NCBI GenBank assembly: GCA_037952775.1
Contig: JBANAY010000003.1
Location: 1,116,001-1,180,000, forward strand
DNA: 64,000 nucleotides
Direction of reading: 5' to 3'
Source of the DNA: Clonostachys chloroleuca
Lineage: Eukaryota; Ascomycota; Sordariomycetes; Hypocreales; Bionectriaceae
The notes under the pieces are model-generated. The model worked only from the letters and a program-made list of their open reading frames with translations, was not told the DNA's origin and searched no databases. Made by a program: the position numbers and the translations under genes. Positions 47,825 through 58,684 of this stretch are shown piece after piece (the stretch's first letter is position 1; every line of letters begins with the position of its first letter).

Positions 47825-49020
47825 CAAATAATTATATTCCTATGAGATGATGATAGTAGGAGTTGGGCATTACACCTCACAAGCAAAAGCTACAATCGAA
47901 GACACATAAACTGGTGGCAAATTCGGGTATCAGTAGAATAAACGATACCCTTATCCTCAATTTGGCCATACAACAATATCAAAGAAGACAGCCATAGAGG
48001 TTATACTGTAGCTGCTTTAGAAAAAAAGAGAAATTACTTGAACACCAAGAAATCGACAAATCGGTAGATTGATGCTTTGATGCCGTACGTAGCACCGCAA
48101 CATCCCCAACACTTCATGTAGCCATCAAAAAAGTTCCCCAAAATCCGGTTCGGCGGCAAAGAATTACTGGATTAATACACTTTCACTCTTGGACCGTGGA
48201 CCTTTGCCCTGTAACGCTAATCCATGGTCTTTCTGCAGAATATGTTTGTAGCTCTCTGTGGCTCCGAGCCGCTTTCTTGTCTTGGCTTACATTCCTCCCA
48301 CATGCACGTTATTACTTCGTTCGCCGACCAGCCATAACGTTCGACTTTCTCCTCTCGCCGATTCATCGATTGTTTATCATGGTCACGAACACTGCGCTTG
48401 CTTTCTCTAAATCATCCTTCTTTAGTATCACTGTCTGGGAGTATGGTAAGTAACTTAGGCAGGCAAAGTTGACTTTACAGGTGTGAGGCCTCAGTTGTGA
48501 AATGGAACAGTCTAGCCCCTACATCCCAGCCCATATTTGGTAGGTTTGACTTGTTTGAGTTGTATCATGATGCTCTAACTTGGCCATTCAGCTCGTAAGG
48601 ATCTTTATTAGCGGCAACCATAACGCCATTTTAATCTGCCTAGTCTTGAAGGAGAAGTGGTGGCGATTGAGATTTTCCACGTGGCAGGGGTATTTTACGG
48701 GGTCTGAATCGCCACAGACAAGGTTGAGTCTCGGGAGGGAAGACAGAGTTTCCTCACTCAATACTGTTAAGACGAAGCTGGTTCTCCAGATTTCCTCGAA
48801 CATTCGGGGCCAACCTTGTTCTTCTTATCTGCAGTCTCGCCCAGGCAAGGGCCAAGTTCATGAAATCAAAATGCAATGCCGATATATATCATCCACCACG
48901 CTCCCCAAGTCCTATAGGTTTGTTTCAGATGATCACAATAGCAGTCGGTCGCGACCCTGCACCAGCGCTTTCCATGAAGAAGCGTGAGTCCGCGCAGTTC
49001 TCCAACCATGGCAGGGCTCC
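47825..49020. other. Gene-free stretch with part of a long direct repeat
   Basis: No coding region recognised. 47840-48180 is a diverged copy of 54950-55290. The right end may contain the unrecognised first exon of the PTH11-like gene. Confidence 0.5.
47840..48180 (+). repeat. Diverged direct repeat, left copy
   Basis: Shares cacctcacaagcaaaag, tacttgaac and many interspersed blocks, in the same order and orientation, with 54950-55290. In the right copy this sequence is the 3' flank and extreme 3' end of the zinc-finger gene at 55273; here the gene body is absent. Confidence 0.75.
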
Positions 49021-49034
49021 AGCCCAATATTTGT

Positions 49035-50413
49035 CGGCGTCGCCATCCCCTGGGGACTGGCTACTCTCGCCCTGATCTGTCGTGTGATCGCTAGACGCAT
49101 GAAGAAGGTGGTCTGGGGCTATGATGATTATTTCTGTTTCGTTGCCTTTGTATGTTTTGTGCCACCCTGATGATCAAAGTCGTCGTCCAATTAATATTCT
49201 CTTAGGTATTCACCAGCTTTTTCAATAGCCTTTGTATCTACTGTAATCACCCGCCGGTCCTTTCCTCTCCATATCTGTCAACTGCTAATCAATCTGCTAA
49301 TCAATCTTTCTTCACAAAGGGACAACCAACTGGTCACTCGGCGTAATGATACCCGATACCGTCGACCCAGTTACTAGGCAGCATATCCTTGAAATGTCTC
49401 GGAAAATCGCCTTCTTCTGTTCCATCAGCTATGCTTTCGCCATTGGGTTCTGCAAGCTTGCCATTCTATCACTCTATTGGCGGCTATTCAAAGTAACTTC
49501 CATCCGAATACCCATCATAATATTATATGTGCTTTCCATCATATGGATAATCATGCGATTGCCTGTGGTATTATTTCGCTGCTCGCCCGTGATACTGGGA
49601 CAAGACGATCCCCGGTGGTCATTGCAAAATCACAGACGGTGTCTTCTTCTTTGCGACTATGCTTCCCCATATTATCATGGATATAATCATCCTCATCTTG
49701 CCACTCATTGAAATCTTAAAGCTTCATCTGCGACCGGCTCAGAAGATTGCCACGGCTACTCTCTTCCTCTTCGGCATTACGCAAGTCAAAATCTTGACCT
49801 CCACCGACCTTGGATTCTATGCTAATAGCTACGGCAGGGTTTGCACTGCCAGTATTGGTGGTTTAATCTGCTCTTTCAGCGCCAACCCTAATACCACGCA
49901 GATGACCCACGACTATGCCATTGACTACGTCTGGGGTGCTGTTGAGGTCAGCATGGCTATAGTTTCTAGTACGATTGCCATACCTTTTCTTCCTTTATAT
50001 ATAACAAAGACACTGGCTCATTTTAAACAGTTTGCTTTCCTCTTCTCCGTCCGATTTTCTTTGCCATCTTCGGCTCCAGAGCCCTCGGCTCGGACGATCA
50101 CAGCACGCCAGTTGTGAGCTACAGCAATCACAGCTGGATCCCTCATGCTGGTCTCGAAATGGGCTCAACAGTCGGTTCGAAGAAAATGCAGGATGCCAAC
50201 GCAACCAGCTCGATCCAGACCATTGAAAACGAGGAGAACGCTATTCTGGGGGATCCGGTCCCCCTGAAGACCCCGGATCGCGTCTTCACAACCGTCACGG
50301 CTCCGCATCACACCAACGAGTGGCATGAACACTACGAAAACGGGATTCATGTTCGCAATGACGTGGAGATTGAGATGCACAATATGGATTGTGGGACGAA
50401 ATCTTCCAAATAG
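49035..50413 (+). CDS. PTH11-like rhodopsin-fold membrane protein, frameshifted
   Basis: Visible exons: up to 49149 (FVGVAIPWGLATLALICRVIARRMKKVVWGYDDYFCFVAF), 49206-49233, 49320-49968 and 50031-50413. The pattern is that of the fungal rhodopsin domain (PF20684): helix 1 followed by WGYDDY, then NWSLG, AILSLYWRLF, RCSP, GVFFFATMLPHIIMDIIILILPL, and the end LLRPIFFAIFGSRALGS before a hydrophilic tail. Relatives are seven-helix plasma-membrane proteins; the founding member PTH11 senses surface cues. Between RCSPV (about 49585) and ITDGVFFF (about 49634) the frame shifts with no usable intron, so the copy may be broken or contain a base error. The start codon was not identified. Confidence 0.7.
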
Positions 50414-50864
50414 CGACCATGCCTCGCAGGATTTTATTTAATGTCGTGCCCCAGACTTTAATCTCTTATAATATTTAAAAGTTATGTAATTATGTAGTTT
50501 AGAGAAAGTTCATATGTAAATAATATCTAAGATAAGTATTATAATGATATCTCTGAGGTTAACTAACTTTCTTTCTATATATTCGACTAAATCTAAGTTA
50601 TAAAATAGAATATGCATAATATTAAATTTAAATTTTTATTCGCTTATATTAATATAGTATTTTTACTTCTAATTAGCTATTCTTAAATTGATATATTTTT
50701 AAGTTCTCATAAAAGAACAGTTATAGAATCCAAAAACGAGTCAAGTAAATAGCTAGTAGATATAGTAGAAAAAGAAAATTCGATTAAATAATATTGACTA
50801 AGACCACCTTTCAATGTAATGCTTAGTCTCCTGTTTTCCATGCTTGGTCCGCATCTATCATTAT
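50414..50864. other. AT-rich intergenic
   Basis: About 300 bp (50450-50780) are AT-rich with a RIP-like look (tatagtag, aataatatc). No element can be named. Confidence 0.45.
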
Positions 50865-51678
50865 TTAGTATTTTACCGTTACGCGAATTTGTCTTGCTCT
50901 TTGCTCACCTGGATGGGTAGCTGGCGCCTCAATTTCTGCCCTCAGCTCTGCCTTCCTCTTATAGTCAGTATCGAATCTTCTGTCCCGATTCCCAACGTGC
51001 CTCTCAAAATCAAATTGATGGTCAGCTGTGTAGCTTGTCATCAGTTGTGGCTCGCCCAGGGGCAAAGTATGGCCTTGGTCTATCTGCCACAAATGGTATA
51101 CTTTGCCATATAGATGAACAACTTGGGCCATTTCCTTGTTCTCTGCCACCTCCCAAACCGAACTTGGTACCACATTATTTGGCATAATGAGCATACCGCT
51201 CTTTACCTCATACACATGGGAATGCCAAAGGCGGCGCTCTTCTTTCGGGAGTGTTTTAAACAGCTTCGCAGTTATCATATACTCGATACCAATCAAGCGG
51301 GCATTGGGCCCATCAGAGTCATATAAGATGCACTGTCGAAAGTCATCATCTATCAGCAGCCCCATTAGTTTCAAAGAATGAATTTAATCTAGGAGGCCGA
51401 TCATACTTAATTGGGCACAATAGTGGTTCGCTTCTATGGGTTGTCGCTTTGGATCATTTGCATAGGCGTGAAAGGCATTCAGGTGGGCGCAAACAGTCTT
51501 TAATGGGCGAAATTCCTGTCATCTCGGGTCAAAATGCCGATCTCATGACCTGGTCTAATGGACAGCAAACCTGAGTGATGGAAGCTCCTGTTGTAAGTGC
51601 CCGATTCTCCAAGGATAGTGGACTGCCTTGGGTCTCACCATCAGCTTGGGGGCCATGTTGGAAATGCGGCGTATCCAT
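50865..51678 (-). CDS. DUF1264 (OBAP-like) family protein
   Basis: Three exons on the minus strand, 51678-51571, 51515-51407 and 51349-50865, join to 702 nt (233 residues), the usual family size. Exon 1 gives a polar N-terminus, exon 2 the conserved [25 protein letters not shown], and exon 3 [37 protein letters not shown] and [14 protein letters not shown]. The plant relatives are oil-body-associated proteins; the fungal function is unknown. Conserved histidines in HAY, HYC and WHSHVYE suggest a metal or ligand site, which is inference. All splice sites are GT-AG and no lesion was seen. It lies tail-to-tail with the PTH11-like gene. Confidence 0.85.
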
Positions 51679-52194
51679 CTCTGACGTTCGTAGCGCATGG
51701 GATGTGAACTGCGCGGTGTAAAAAAACAAATTCTAAATGCCTGAGTTGCCCTCCGAGCAATCGGCAAATAAGTATTGCAGGTATTAATACGTCATCGATT
51801 CTACATCGATAGATATGACGTCAAGGAATCTTCTTCCGTTCGCATGCTATATATATGATGACGGTTAATTCTCATGCGATAATAGAATATGAGCAATATT
51901 CACCCTCGAAGTGTTCCTATCACCGTGTGCGACTGAATCTCATTATCTAGCTTCTTGACATGTGCCGGGGAAAATACGGACGTTTTTCTAACTCCTGCTC
52001 TGCTAGCTTTAGCCCGAGAATACTTCGAGTTTATTGTCACGATGTAGGAGGTTGCTGAAACCTTTGCTTCTGATTAGATATAAGCGTACTTCCGCAGACG
52101 ACACGACAATGATGGTGGATATTTGAACTCATACATTGCCTAGGCATGTCACGTATGCAATTACATACGCTTGAACATGTAGAAACTATAATTG
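51679..52194. other. Intergenic, no gene seen
   Basis: Promoter of the DUF1264 gene on the left side and 3' flank of the SDHC paralog on the right. Short frames only. Confidence 0.5.
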
Positions 52195-52889
52195 CTATAG
52201 GGCAAAGGTAAGCACCAAAGCTCCAAACACACCGATGATAAAAGGCCAATTGTTGGAAGCTTCGATGGTACGTTTCCCGTAGCCAATGCCCATGTCATAC
52301 ACAAGCTGCTTAATCCCGTTTACAAAGTGGAAAACAAAAGGCCATGAAAGACCAAACTTAATACTCCCCTTAGCTAAGGGGGACATAGTGGCAAAAGTAG
52401 CAATGAGGCTCTCACTGCCCAAGTTCCACCCGACTAAGGGGTTAAGGGCATATGCCATAAAGTAGCCATAGGCGACTCCCATCACTCCAACGCCAGTAAA
52501 GCGCATCCAGATAGATGAACCTGTCCATGTCTGATTAACTTGATATACCGTAAGATGAGGAGCGACTGGACGCTGAAGTCGTTGCCGAACCAGGATTTCG
52601 TCGGCTGCATGAGCATCGATCTTTTGCGTTGCGACTGGCCTTACAGAAGATTAGCGCGAGCAGCAACTTGCAGAGCGGTAGAGACATACCTAGTAGTGGA
52701 TGAAGAAATGGGTAGGGACGTGATGACTGCGGTGCGCAATAAGCTGGTGCTCACGCTCAGACCACCTCTGGTATCTGCATCGTCGTTAGCGTCTAGGGAG
52801 TGAGATGGTAAGGGGCCTGGTAATGCGCCGTGATTCAGACCTTGTCTTAGCAAATGAGCGTTAATTCGGCGGTTGGCGATTGTAAACAT
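52195..52889 (-). CDS. Succinate dehydrogenase cytochrome b subunit (SdhC) paralog
   Basis: Two exons on the minus strand, 52889-52690 and 52639-52195, join to 645 nt (214 residues). Residues 1-66 are a basic, Ser-rich, mitochondrial-targeting-like leader. Then come the SDHC signature RLQRPVAPHLTVYQ, SSIWMRFTG at the quinone-site helix start, and three membrane helices. H171 in WPFVFHFVNG corresponds to the heme b ligand. Standard SDHC continues NG(I/V)RHLxWD; here it reads NGIKQLVYD, so Arg-His became Lys-Gln. Many core positions diverge, and the neighbourhood is accessory, so I call it an extra copy and not the housekeeping SDHC. Subunit C anchors complex II in the inner membrane and forms the ubiquinone and inhibitor pocket. 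Confidence 0.85.
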
Positions 52890-53385
52890 GTTCACCAGAG
52901 CGAGACGGAACCTACTGCGGGCCTGAATTCGTTGAGAAACGTTGAAAATAATGGGCGGATATTAAGAAAGCAGAGCGATTAATAGAGAAAATAATTTACG
53001 TACTATATCCGGATCGGGTGCTGCTTCAGGTGTGATCTGTATGCGTGTCATGATCATGATCGTTTTGGAGGAAGTATGACGAGAGGTCGCATCATTGCAA
53101 CGCAATAAGATCAAGCCAGCAAGGATTCCAACATCTGAATTAGTTAGCAACGGTTATTTTCATAGAAGATCATACTTAATAGGGTAGGCGCGACACACTG
53201 ATCACAATACCATACATCATCTTTGGCAGAGGATTCAATATATCATCATCATCTAGTTTGGAGACTACGTCACATTGACCGCAGAAAGTCATCACCATAT
53301 AAAGAGCTACTAACCAGCCAAAATTCGTCGAAAAAGCGTTATTCTTAATATCTTTTAAGCTCAAGAAAACCTAATTGTTATCAAA
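52890..53385. other. Divergent promoter region of the SDHC paralog and hydrolase gene
   Basis: About 500 bp separate the two ATGs. No further gene recognised, though a short upstream SDHC exon cannot be excluded. A shared promoter would allow co-expression. Confidence 0.45.
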
Positions 53386-54435
53386 ATGCCTGACATAGAA
53401 CATATTCATCTGGACCCAACGAACCGGGTACCATTGCTTCGATATGCGAGAAGCAAAGAACAAGCAAGTCACCTCCCTGTGAAGAACTTCAAAGGGCACC
53501 CCCAGGAACCTACCAGCCAGGAAGATGCCAAGATATACTTTATTGGTACAGCAACCACGGTAATTGAATGGGGGGATTTCCGTATTCTTACCGATCCAAA
53601 CTTCTTACACGCGGGTGATCACGTCCATCTTGGCCCAGGAGTCAGCGCAACACGGCGCACAAACCCAGCGCTAGATATTGAGGAGCTACCTGCTGTTGAC
53701 TGCGTCCTACTCTCTCACTATCACGAAGATCATTTTGACAAACTTGTGGAGGATTCACTTAACCGTGCATTCCCCATTATTACAACTCCGCACGCGATGC
53801 AATGCCTCACTTCACCGGATCAAAATAAGGAACCATTCACACGGGTAACAAGTTTGGACCCGTTTGAGAGTTCTATCTTACACATCGACTCTCATTCTGG
53901 TCAAAATGGACAAAATCGCGCAGTTAAAGTCAGCGGATTGCCTGGCAAACATGTTCCTCCTGGATTACTGTCAGCTGCCAATGATTTCGTGCAAGCTGTT
54001 CCTCCCACCAACGGATGGCTTGTAGAGTTGGGATACCAACAAGGAAACATTATGGAAGACGAGATAGGAGTGGGGTACCGAATTTACATAACTGGGGATA
54101 CACTCTATGTCGACGAGCTGAAAAAAATACCAGAATACCTCAAAAACCAGCGCCTTGATCTTATGTTGGTTCATCTAGGGGGAACGACTATTCCGGGTCC
54201 TTTTATGCCACTGATTATGGTGACAATGGATGCGAAGCAAGGCCTTCAGCTTATGAGGCTTGTCGATCCTGATGTCACGATTCCGATTCATTATGATGAC
54301 TACAATGTTTTCCTATCCCCATTATCTGATTTTAAGGACCAGGTTGACAAAGATGGATACGAGAAGCGTGTTGTTTACTTGGATCGTGGAGATGCATATA
54401 AGTTCTCGGTTAAAGATGCACCATCGGCACTATAA
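53386..54435 (+). CDS. Metallo-beta-lactamase-fold hydrolase (UlaG-like)
   Basis: 349 residues, single exon, start ATG 53386 (MPDIEHIHLD). The metal site is complete: H111-Y-H113-E-D115-H116 in LLSHYHEDHFD, H189 in GKHVPPG, D238 in ITGDT and H302 in IPIHYDDY. This is the fold of UlaG / NAPE-PLD-like lactonases and phosphodiesterases, which use two metal ions to hydrolyse lactone or ester bonds. No signal peptide, so cytosolic action is expected. The substrate cannot be deduced. Its divergent neighbour is the SDHC paralog; a detoxifying partner of a resistance gene is possible but speculative. No lesion was seen. Confidence 0.88.
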   Translation: MPDIEHIHLDPTNRVPLLRYARSKEQASHLPVKNFKGHPQEPTSQEDAKIYFIGTATTVIEWGDFRILTDPNFLHAGDHVHLGPGVSATRRTNPALDIEELPAVDCVLLSHYHEDHFDKLVEDSLNRAFPIITTPHAMQCLTSPDQNKEPFTRVTSLDPFESSILHIDSHSGQNGQNRAVKVSGLPGKHVPPGLLSAANDFVQAVPPTNGWLVELGYQQGNIMEDEIGVGYRIYITGDTLYVDELKKIPEYLKNQRLDLMLVHLGGTTIPGPFMPLIMVTMDAKQGLQLMRLVDPDVTIPIHYDDYNVFLSPLSDFKDQVDKDGYEKRVVYLDRGDAYKFSVKDAPSAL

Positions 54436-55272
54436 TTAATATCATGAGTACTAATTGATGACCAGAAGTCACTCAGAGTTACGAAACTTAAAGTTAAAGC
54501 AGAACCTAAATATAGTACTACTTACGAGCTCTTATTATACGAAACCTAGACTGAAGTATTGGCCTGAGCAGTTGGAGAGCTCTACTCACATAGTAAGTGA
54601 CAGAAATGGAAGACTCCAGACCCAACATTCGATAGACCGAAGCATATACAGCAATGTCATGGATAATGTATCCCAGGCTGCTGATGATTACCCATAAGAC
54701 CTATTTACCGGTCAGAGAACCAGACATTGTGAGAGCGTACTACTTGTCCAACTCAACACCTGTCAGCTTCATCGGGGAGCTATTCTACAGCCTAAAGGCT
54801 GCTCCTCACTCCCTTTCGTGCATGATATCTTCAATGATGTTAACTTTTAAAGGTAGATAGCTTTAGAGAAAAGTTGCTATCAGGCAACTAATTTGATCAT
54901 TGTGCCTAGCTTTGCTTTTGACCGACCATTAATTCTGCTGGTAACTATATAGGTAGTTATGGGATGATGCTAGCAAGGTTTAGGCCTAATGCCTCACAAG
55001 CAAAAGTTACATCGAAGACACGGAGTCTGGTAGTAAGTACATGTATCAGTAGGATAAAGGATATCGTCATTGTCAGTTTGGCCTTGTAATAGTAGCAAAT
55101 GAGATAGTTACGAGGTTATGCAACAGCCGCTTGGAAGAAAAAAAGAGCAACTACTTGAACCCTAAGAACTCGATAAATCGATAAATTGATGCTCTACCCA
55201 GCATCAAAACACCATCAAAACATCATGTGAGCATTAAAAAAGCCTCTCATATATCGTTCTGCGGTGAAAGAA
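54436..55272. other. Intergenic containing the right copy of the direct repeat
   Basis: No coding region recognised. From about 54950 it parallels 47840-48180. Confidence 0.5.
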
Positions 55273-55290
55273 TCATCGGATACTCTTCTT
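54950..55290 (+). repeat. Diverged direct repeat, right copy
   Basis: Matches 47840-48180 in order and orientation with many substitutions and small indels. It includes the 3' flank and last codons of the zinc-finger gene. Confidence 0.75.
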
Positions 55291-55809
55291 CGGTGGCCTA
55301 CCCATCCTCCCGGTCCCGACCCGACATGCCTCAACGTGGCTTAGCTGCTCTGCCATGAGTTCCTCAGTATGGGAGCATATGCAGCGGAAGTTTAGCTCCT
55401 TGTAAGTGCACGAATCCTGTTTAAGATGACGTCGGTAATGGTCTTTTCGGGCAGTTTCATGCAGGCACCGACATCGGTATTTGCCCTCTGTTGATTCATG
55501 GTGTGCTCGGCTCTTGTAGTGTCGGCTGAGGTCTTTCTGACTTTCAAAAACCTTTGATGAACACCCTTTAGTGCATGGGTAAGTCTTGGCATGCGTGTTT
55601 CTGTTTTCATTGGAGGCCATGGTATCGTACAAAGTGGAAGTTGTTGCGAGAACTGGTTCGGAATTGAGTATTGTTTCTTGCCATGATGCCTGACCGAGCC
55701 CTGCTTTGGGCTTGCCTAGGGGCGAGTTTGGGCTAGGTTTGGCTACTGATTCACCGTCCTCCGAAGCTGAAGAGCCAGTCTGATTACCCTTGTCATGGTT
55801 TGATGACAT
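55273..55809 (-). CDS. Small zinc-finger / AT-hook protein
   Basis: 178 residues, single exon. Residues 1-65 are Ser/Gly/Lys-rich and probably disordered. The middle carries Cys/His pairs resembling fungal C2H2-type fingers: YPCTKGCSSKVFESQKDLSRHYKSRAH, then YRCRCLHETARKDHYRRHLKQDSC, then FRCICSHTEELMAEQLSHVEAC. The C-terminus GRMGRPPKK is an AT-hook, which grips the minor groove of AT-rich DNA. A DNA-binding role is inferred. I do not recognise the specific family. Its 3' end and flank are repeated about 7.1 kb to the left, so a related copy was once present there. Confidence 0.7.
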   Translation of the reverse strand: MSSNHDKGNQTGSSASEDGESVAKPSPNSPLGKPKAGLGQASWQETILNSEPVLATTSTLYDTMASNENRNTHAKTYPCTKGCSSKVFESQKDLSRHYKSRAHHESTEGKYRCRCLHETARKDHYRRHLKQDSCTYKELNFRCICSHTEELMAEQLSHVEACRVGTGRMGRPPKKSIR

Positions 55810-57340
55810 GTTGAATTGGCCGCAGTGATCGTCTAATGATTGGGTTAGGCGGGAATCACAAAAGAATTGCCCTGTGCTAACCAGGCCTCTTCAGAACTAG
55901 CAATATCTCCCGAAGGACCCGCAGCAAAGTCTAGTAGTAACGCTGGGGGTAGTTAAGGAAGACTTCCAGGAGATGGGCTCTAGGCATACAGAGTGCAAGA
56001 ATGGTTTGCTTTGGTAGTTCAAGGATGGCGTGTTGCGTGACCGTTGCGTTGGGGTAGGTCTTATCGTCTTGGATGCGTATTCAACGCTTCTGCCTGTCGG
56101 ATCTTGTTTTTCTGAGGACGGCGTGATCAAGTATCTAGGAACTATACAGCCAAATCCAGTATTGTCCTGGGCTTTGAAGGAGCGTAGCTGCGTAATGAGA
56201 AGCAGAGAAGGAAAGAATTGAAATGAAATGCGCCAAGGACGAACGAGAATATGAGAAGAACAGAACACGCGAGGAAACCTCGACCCAGGGAATCAACTCC
56301 AAGGTGTAACAGTCAGTAGAAGGAGCGATTGCTTTGTGGAAGCTCATGCGCTTCAATAAACATCTCCTTGGCTCTGTATCGAGCAGTCTTTGGGCCTAGA
56401 CTGTGCCGCTATGTGGTGGGAAACAAATGAAACGAGCGCCAGGGTGGTGAGCCTTATGATCGAACAGTGAAATTTGCGATAGAAGCAGGCTAGACGCAGT
56501 AGACAGGATAGAGTTGGAGGCCGAGGTGGATATCACAATAGAGTGAGAGATGATCTGTTGATCGTTGCATTGATGCATTAGAAAGAGGTAATTATCTGCA
56601 AAGCAACATTGCTGATTCACACATGGCCTCACGGAAATGGCCCCAAGCCTACGTATGGCCTCATATAAAGGAATGAGTGTGCCCAGCTGACATGCCTGAA
56701 TGTGGCCCCAAAGTGCCTTACCACCATCAACCAATCATCGCCAGCAATCCTATGCTTATGCAGAGCGGCGTTTCAGGTCGCTGTTTTCCCGAGCAACATG
56801 CATACAGCATCCAAGCTCGAACATATACAACCATGGTAGCCCCAATAGTAACACCATCATGAAACTCCCTCAACATGGACGAGCACCCTCGGAGGCTAAA
56901 TCATTTCGGTATTTGCAAACCAAAACTCTTTGTTCACTAGATTCGACGATTGATCAAGCTCGTCGTATGCAGAAAAGGACGGCATTGTCGTATTGGACCA
57001 CAGTACATCGAGCAGGCAACGAGCAACAAGCTCCGTGCAGATGACGTCGCGGTCGGAATATCTCCCCGGCTTGTATGTCTGCCTTTTCACTCTTATTTTT
57101 GTCGGAAACGTTTCCTGCTTCTCTGAGATGACATGTCCATAGATCAATGGCTTGTAGGCAAGACAAAGCTGTGGTATTGATCGTGTTGTGTCGCTGGCCT
57201 CAAGGCAGATTTAGGTAAGATTTAAGTTGGCTAAGGTCTCAATACGTGGGGAGCGGAGAGGGACTAACGAGAAACTATGTCTCAGTTCTCTGCGTTCGAG
57301 GGTCCAACGGATAAATGAGAGTTATCAACGGGCAATGATG
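55810..57340. other. Gene-free stretch of 1.5 kb
   Basis: Short frames on both strands, none convincing. The left edge is the promoter of the zinc-finger gene. Confidence 0.45.
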
Positions 57341-58684
57341 CTATACATCCATGCATCCGGACAGGAGAGAATCAGTGATGTGCTGCCTTATTGAATTAAG
57401 CATCAGCATGATATTCGTGGGTCTTGTCGTCCATTTATCCTCGACACAACCGAGTTCGTGGTTGAGCAGGTCGCGAAATCGGTCTTCAGCCAAGAGTCCT
57501 GTCCACACGGAATTCCCAGACCACCACGGGCTGGTTGGCAACCCAAGGACGAGCACCATCTGCGCAAAGCTGTTCCAGAGGACCTCGGCAAAGAGAGCTC
57601 CCTGAGTAAGATATTCGAACACTGGGACGCCAGCAAAGCTAGCGTTGGCGGGCGCAATAAAGGGCGCTCTGGGATTCAAGAGGCGGGACTGGGTAATAGA
57701 GAGAAATATCTCGAGATGCTGGACGATTTGCGAAAAGCATGATATTATTAACAGCGCGCTCGGCGAATCGAGAACCACACGGTCTGCTACGGGGGTTGGT
57801 GGCTGGTCTCGAGGACTGCCGTCATCTGGGGAATTCGACTGCAAGATGAGACACGCCCGTGTCCAAGCGGCGGCTCTCGATTTGACCGTGTCTTGCCTGG
57901 TCCCTAAAGCTTTGTGTATCGCTTTGATCGTGATGACATAGTCCTGCAGGAGTGTCATCAGGGATTGGTAAGGCTTTAAAATGGTGCCGTCGTCCAGACT
58001 GCAATCGCCAAGAAAACTTTCAAAGGTGCCATTGGCCGGATGATTCTTCATGGTTTCCCATAAGGTGTGAAGCTCCACGTTGATCCGGGACAAGGTGACG
58101 AAATGCTCTCTCCTGATGAGATGGATTATCTGCGGCGGCACATCAGACGGGGAGTACCGCTGTTGCATATTCTCATAGTGGAAAGCAGAGGGACCCCCGC
58201 GGATTGGCAGAGGAGGGAGCACGGTCTGGTGAACAGAATTGAGGAGATAATCAGACATCTCGGGAACCATCCAATCTATTGATCCCACATCAACAGGGGT
58301 CGGTTGCCTCGGTCCTTGGCCAAGCAGATGCGGGTCGAAGATGAGCTCAGGAGTAGCGGCACCGCGCGCAAGATGCACCAAACTGGGCGACGGTCTGCTT
58401 GTGATGGCATCAGCATTACCAACCGCAGGGCCCTTCTTCTTTCCCGCGGCCAGATCCCTCTTGGAGGGCCTGCCAACCTTGCGCGACGGGCCGAGCTGGC
58501 AGTACAATCCGAGATGCTGGCACCGCGTGCATATATCAGCAAGGGCTGACGGCCGCGTGCATCGGAGCTTTTGTTTGCGGCAGTGCTCGCACGCGGACCG
58601 CACTTGGGTCGGGTGTGGGATCTGACTATTATGCATGTTCGGATCGGAGCCAGCCGAATCAACACAGGGCCGATTCTTGGACAA
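57341..58684 (-). CDS. Zn2Cys6 transcription factor, AflR-like cluster-regulator type
   Basis: 447 residues, single exon, start ATG 58684. The cluster is C32-x2-C35-x6-C42-x9-C52-x2-C55-x6-C62 (ACEHCRKQKLRC ... CTRCQHLGLYC), directly followed by the basic GRPSKRD segment, which resembles an AT-hook. The long loop and the C-terminal helical region (LIISCFSQIVQHLEIFLS ... ALFAEVLWNSFAQMVLVLGLP) are typical of regulators found in fungal secondary-metabolite clusters. No polyketide synthase, peptide synthetase, terpene cyclase or P450 gene lies in the window, so its targets are unknown. No lesion was seen. Nuclear localisation is expected. Confidence 0.82.
   Translation of the reverse strand: MSKNRPCVDSAGSDPNMHNSQIPHPTQVRSACEHCRKQKLRCTRPSALADICTRCQHLGLYCQLGPSRKVGRPSKRDLAAGKKKGPAVGNADAITSRPSPSLVHLARGAATPELIFDPHLLGQGPRQPTPVDVGSIDWMVPEMSDYLLNSVHQTVLPPLPIRGGPSAFHYENMQQRYSPSDVPPQIIHLIRREHFVTLSRINVELHTLWETMKNHPANGTFESFLGDCSLDDGTILKPYQSLMTLLQDYVITIKAIHKALGTRQDTVKSRAAAWTRACLILQSNSPDDGSPRDQPPTPVADRVVLDSPSALLIISCFSQIVQHLEIFLSITQSRLLNPRAPFIAPANASFAGVPVFEYLTQGALFAEVLWNSFAQMVLVLGLPTSPWWSGNSVWTGLLAEDRFRDLLNHELGCVEDKWTTRPTNIMLMLNSIRQHITDSLLSGCMDV

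Noticed and set aside
53176..53364. Short minus-strand frame between the SDHC paralog and the hydrolase gene
   Set aside because: No ATG at the frame start and no recognisable domain.
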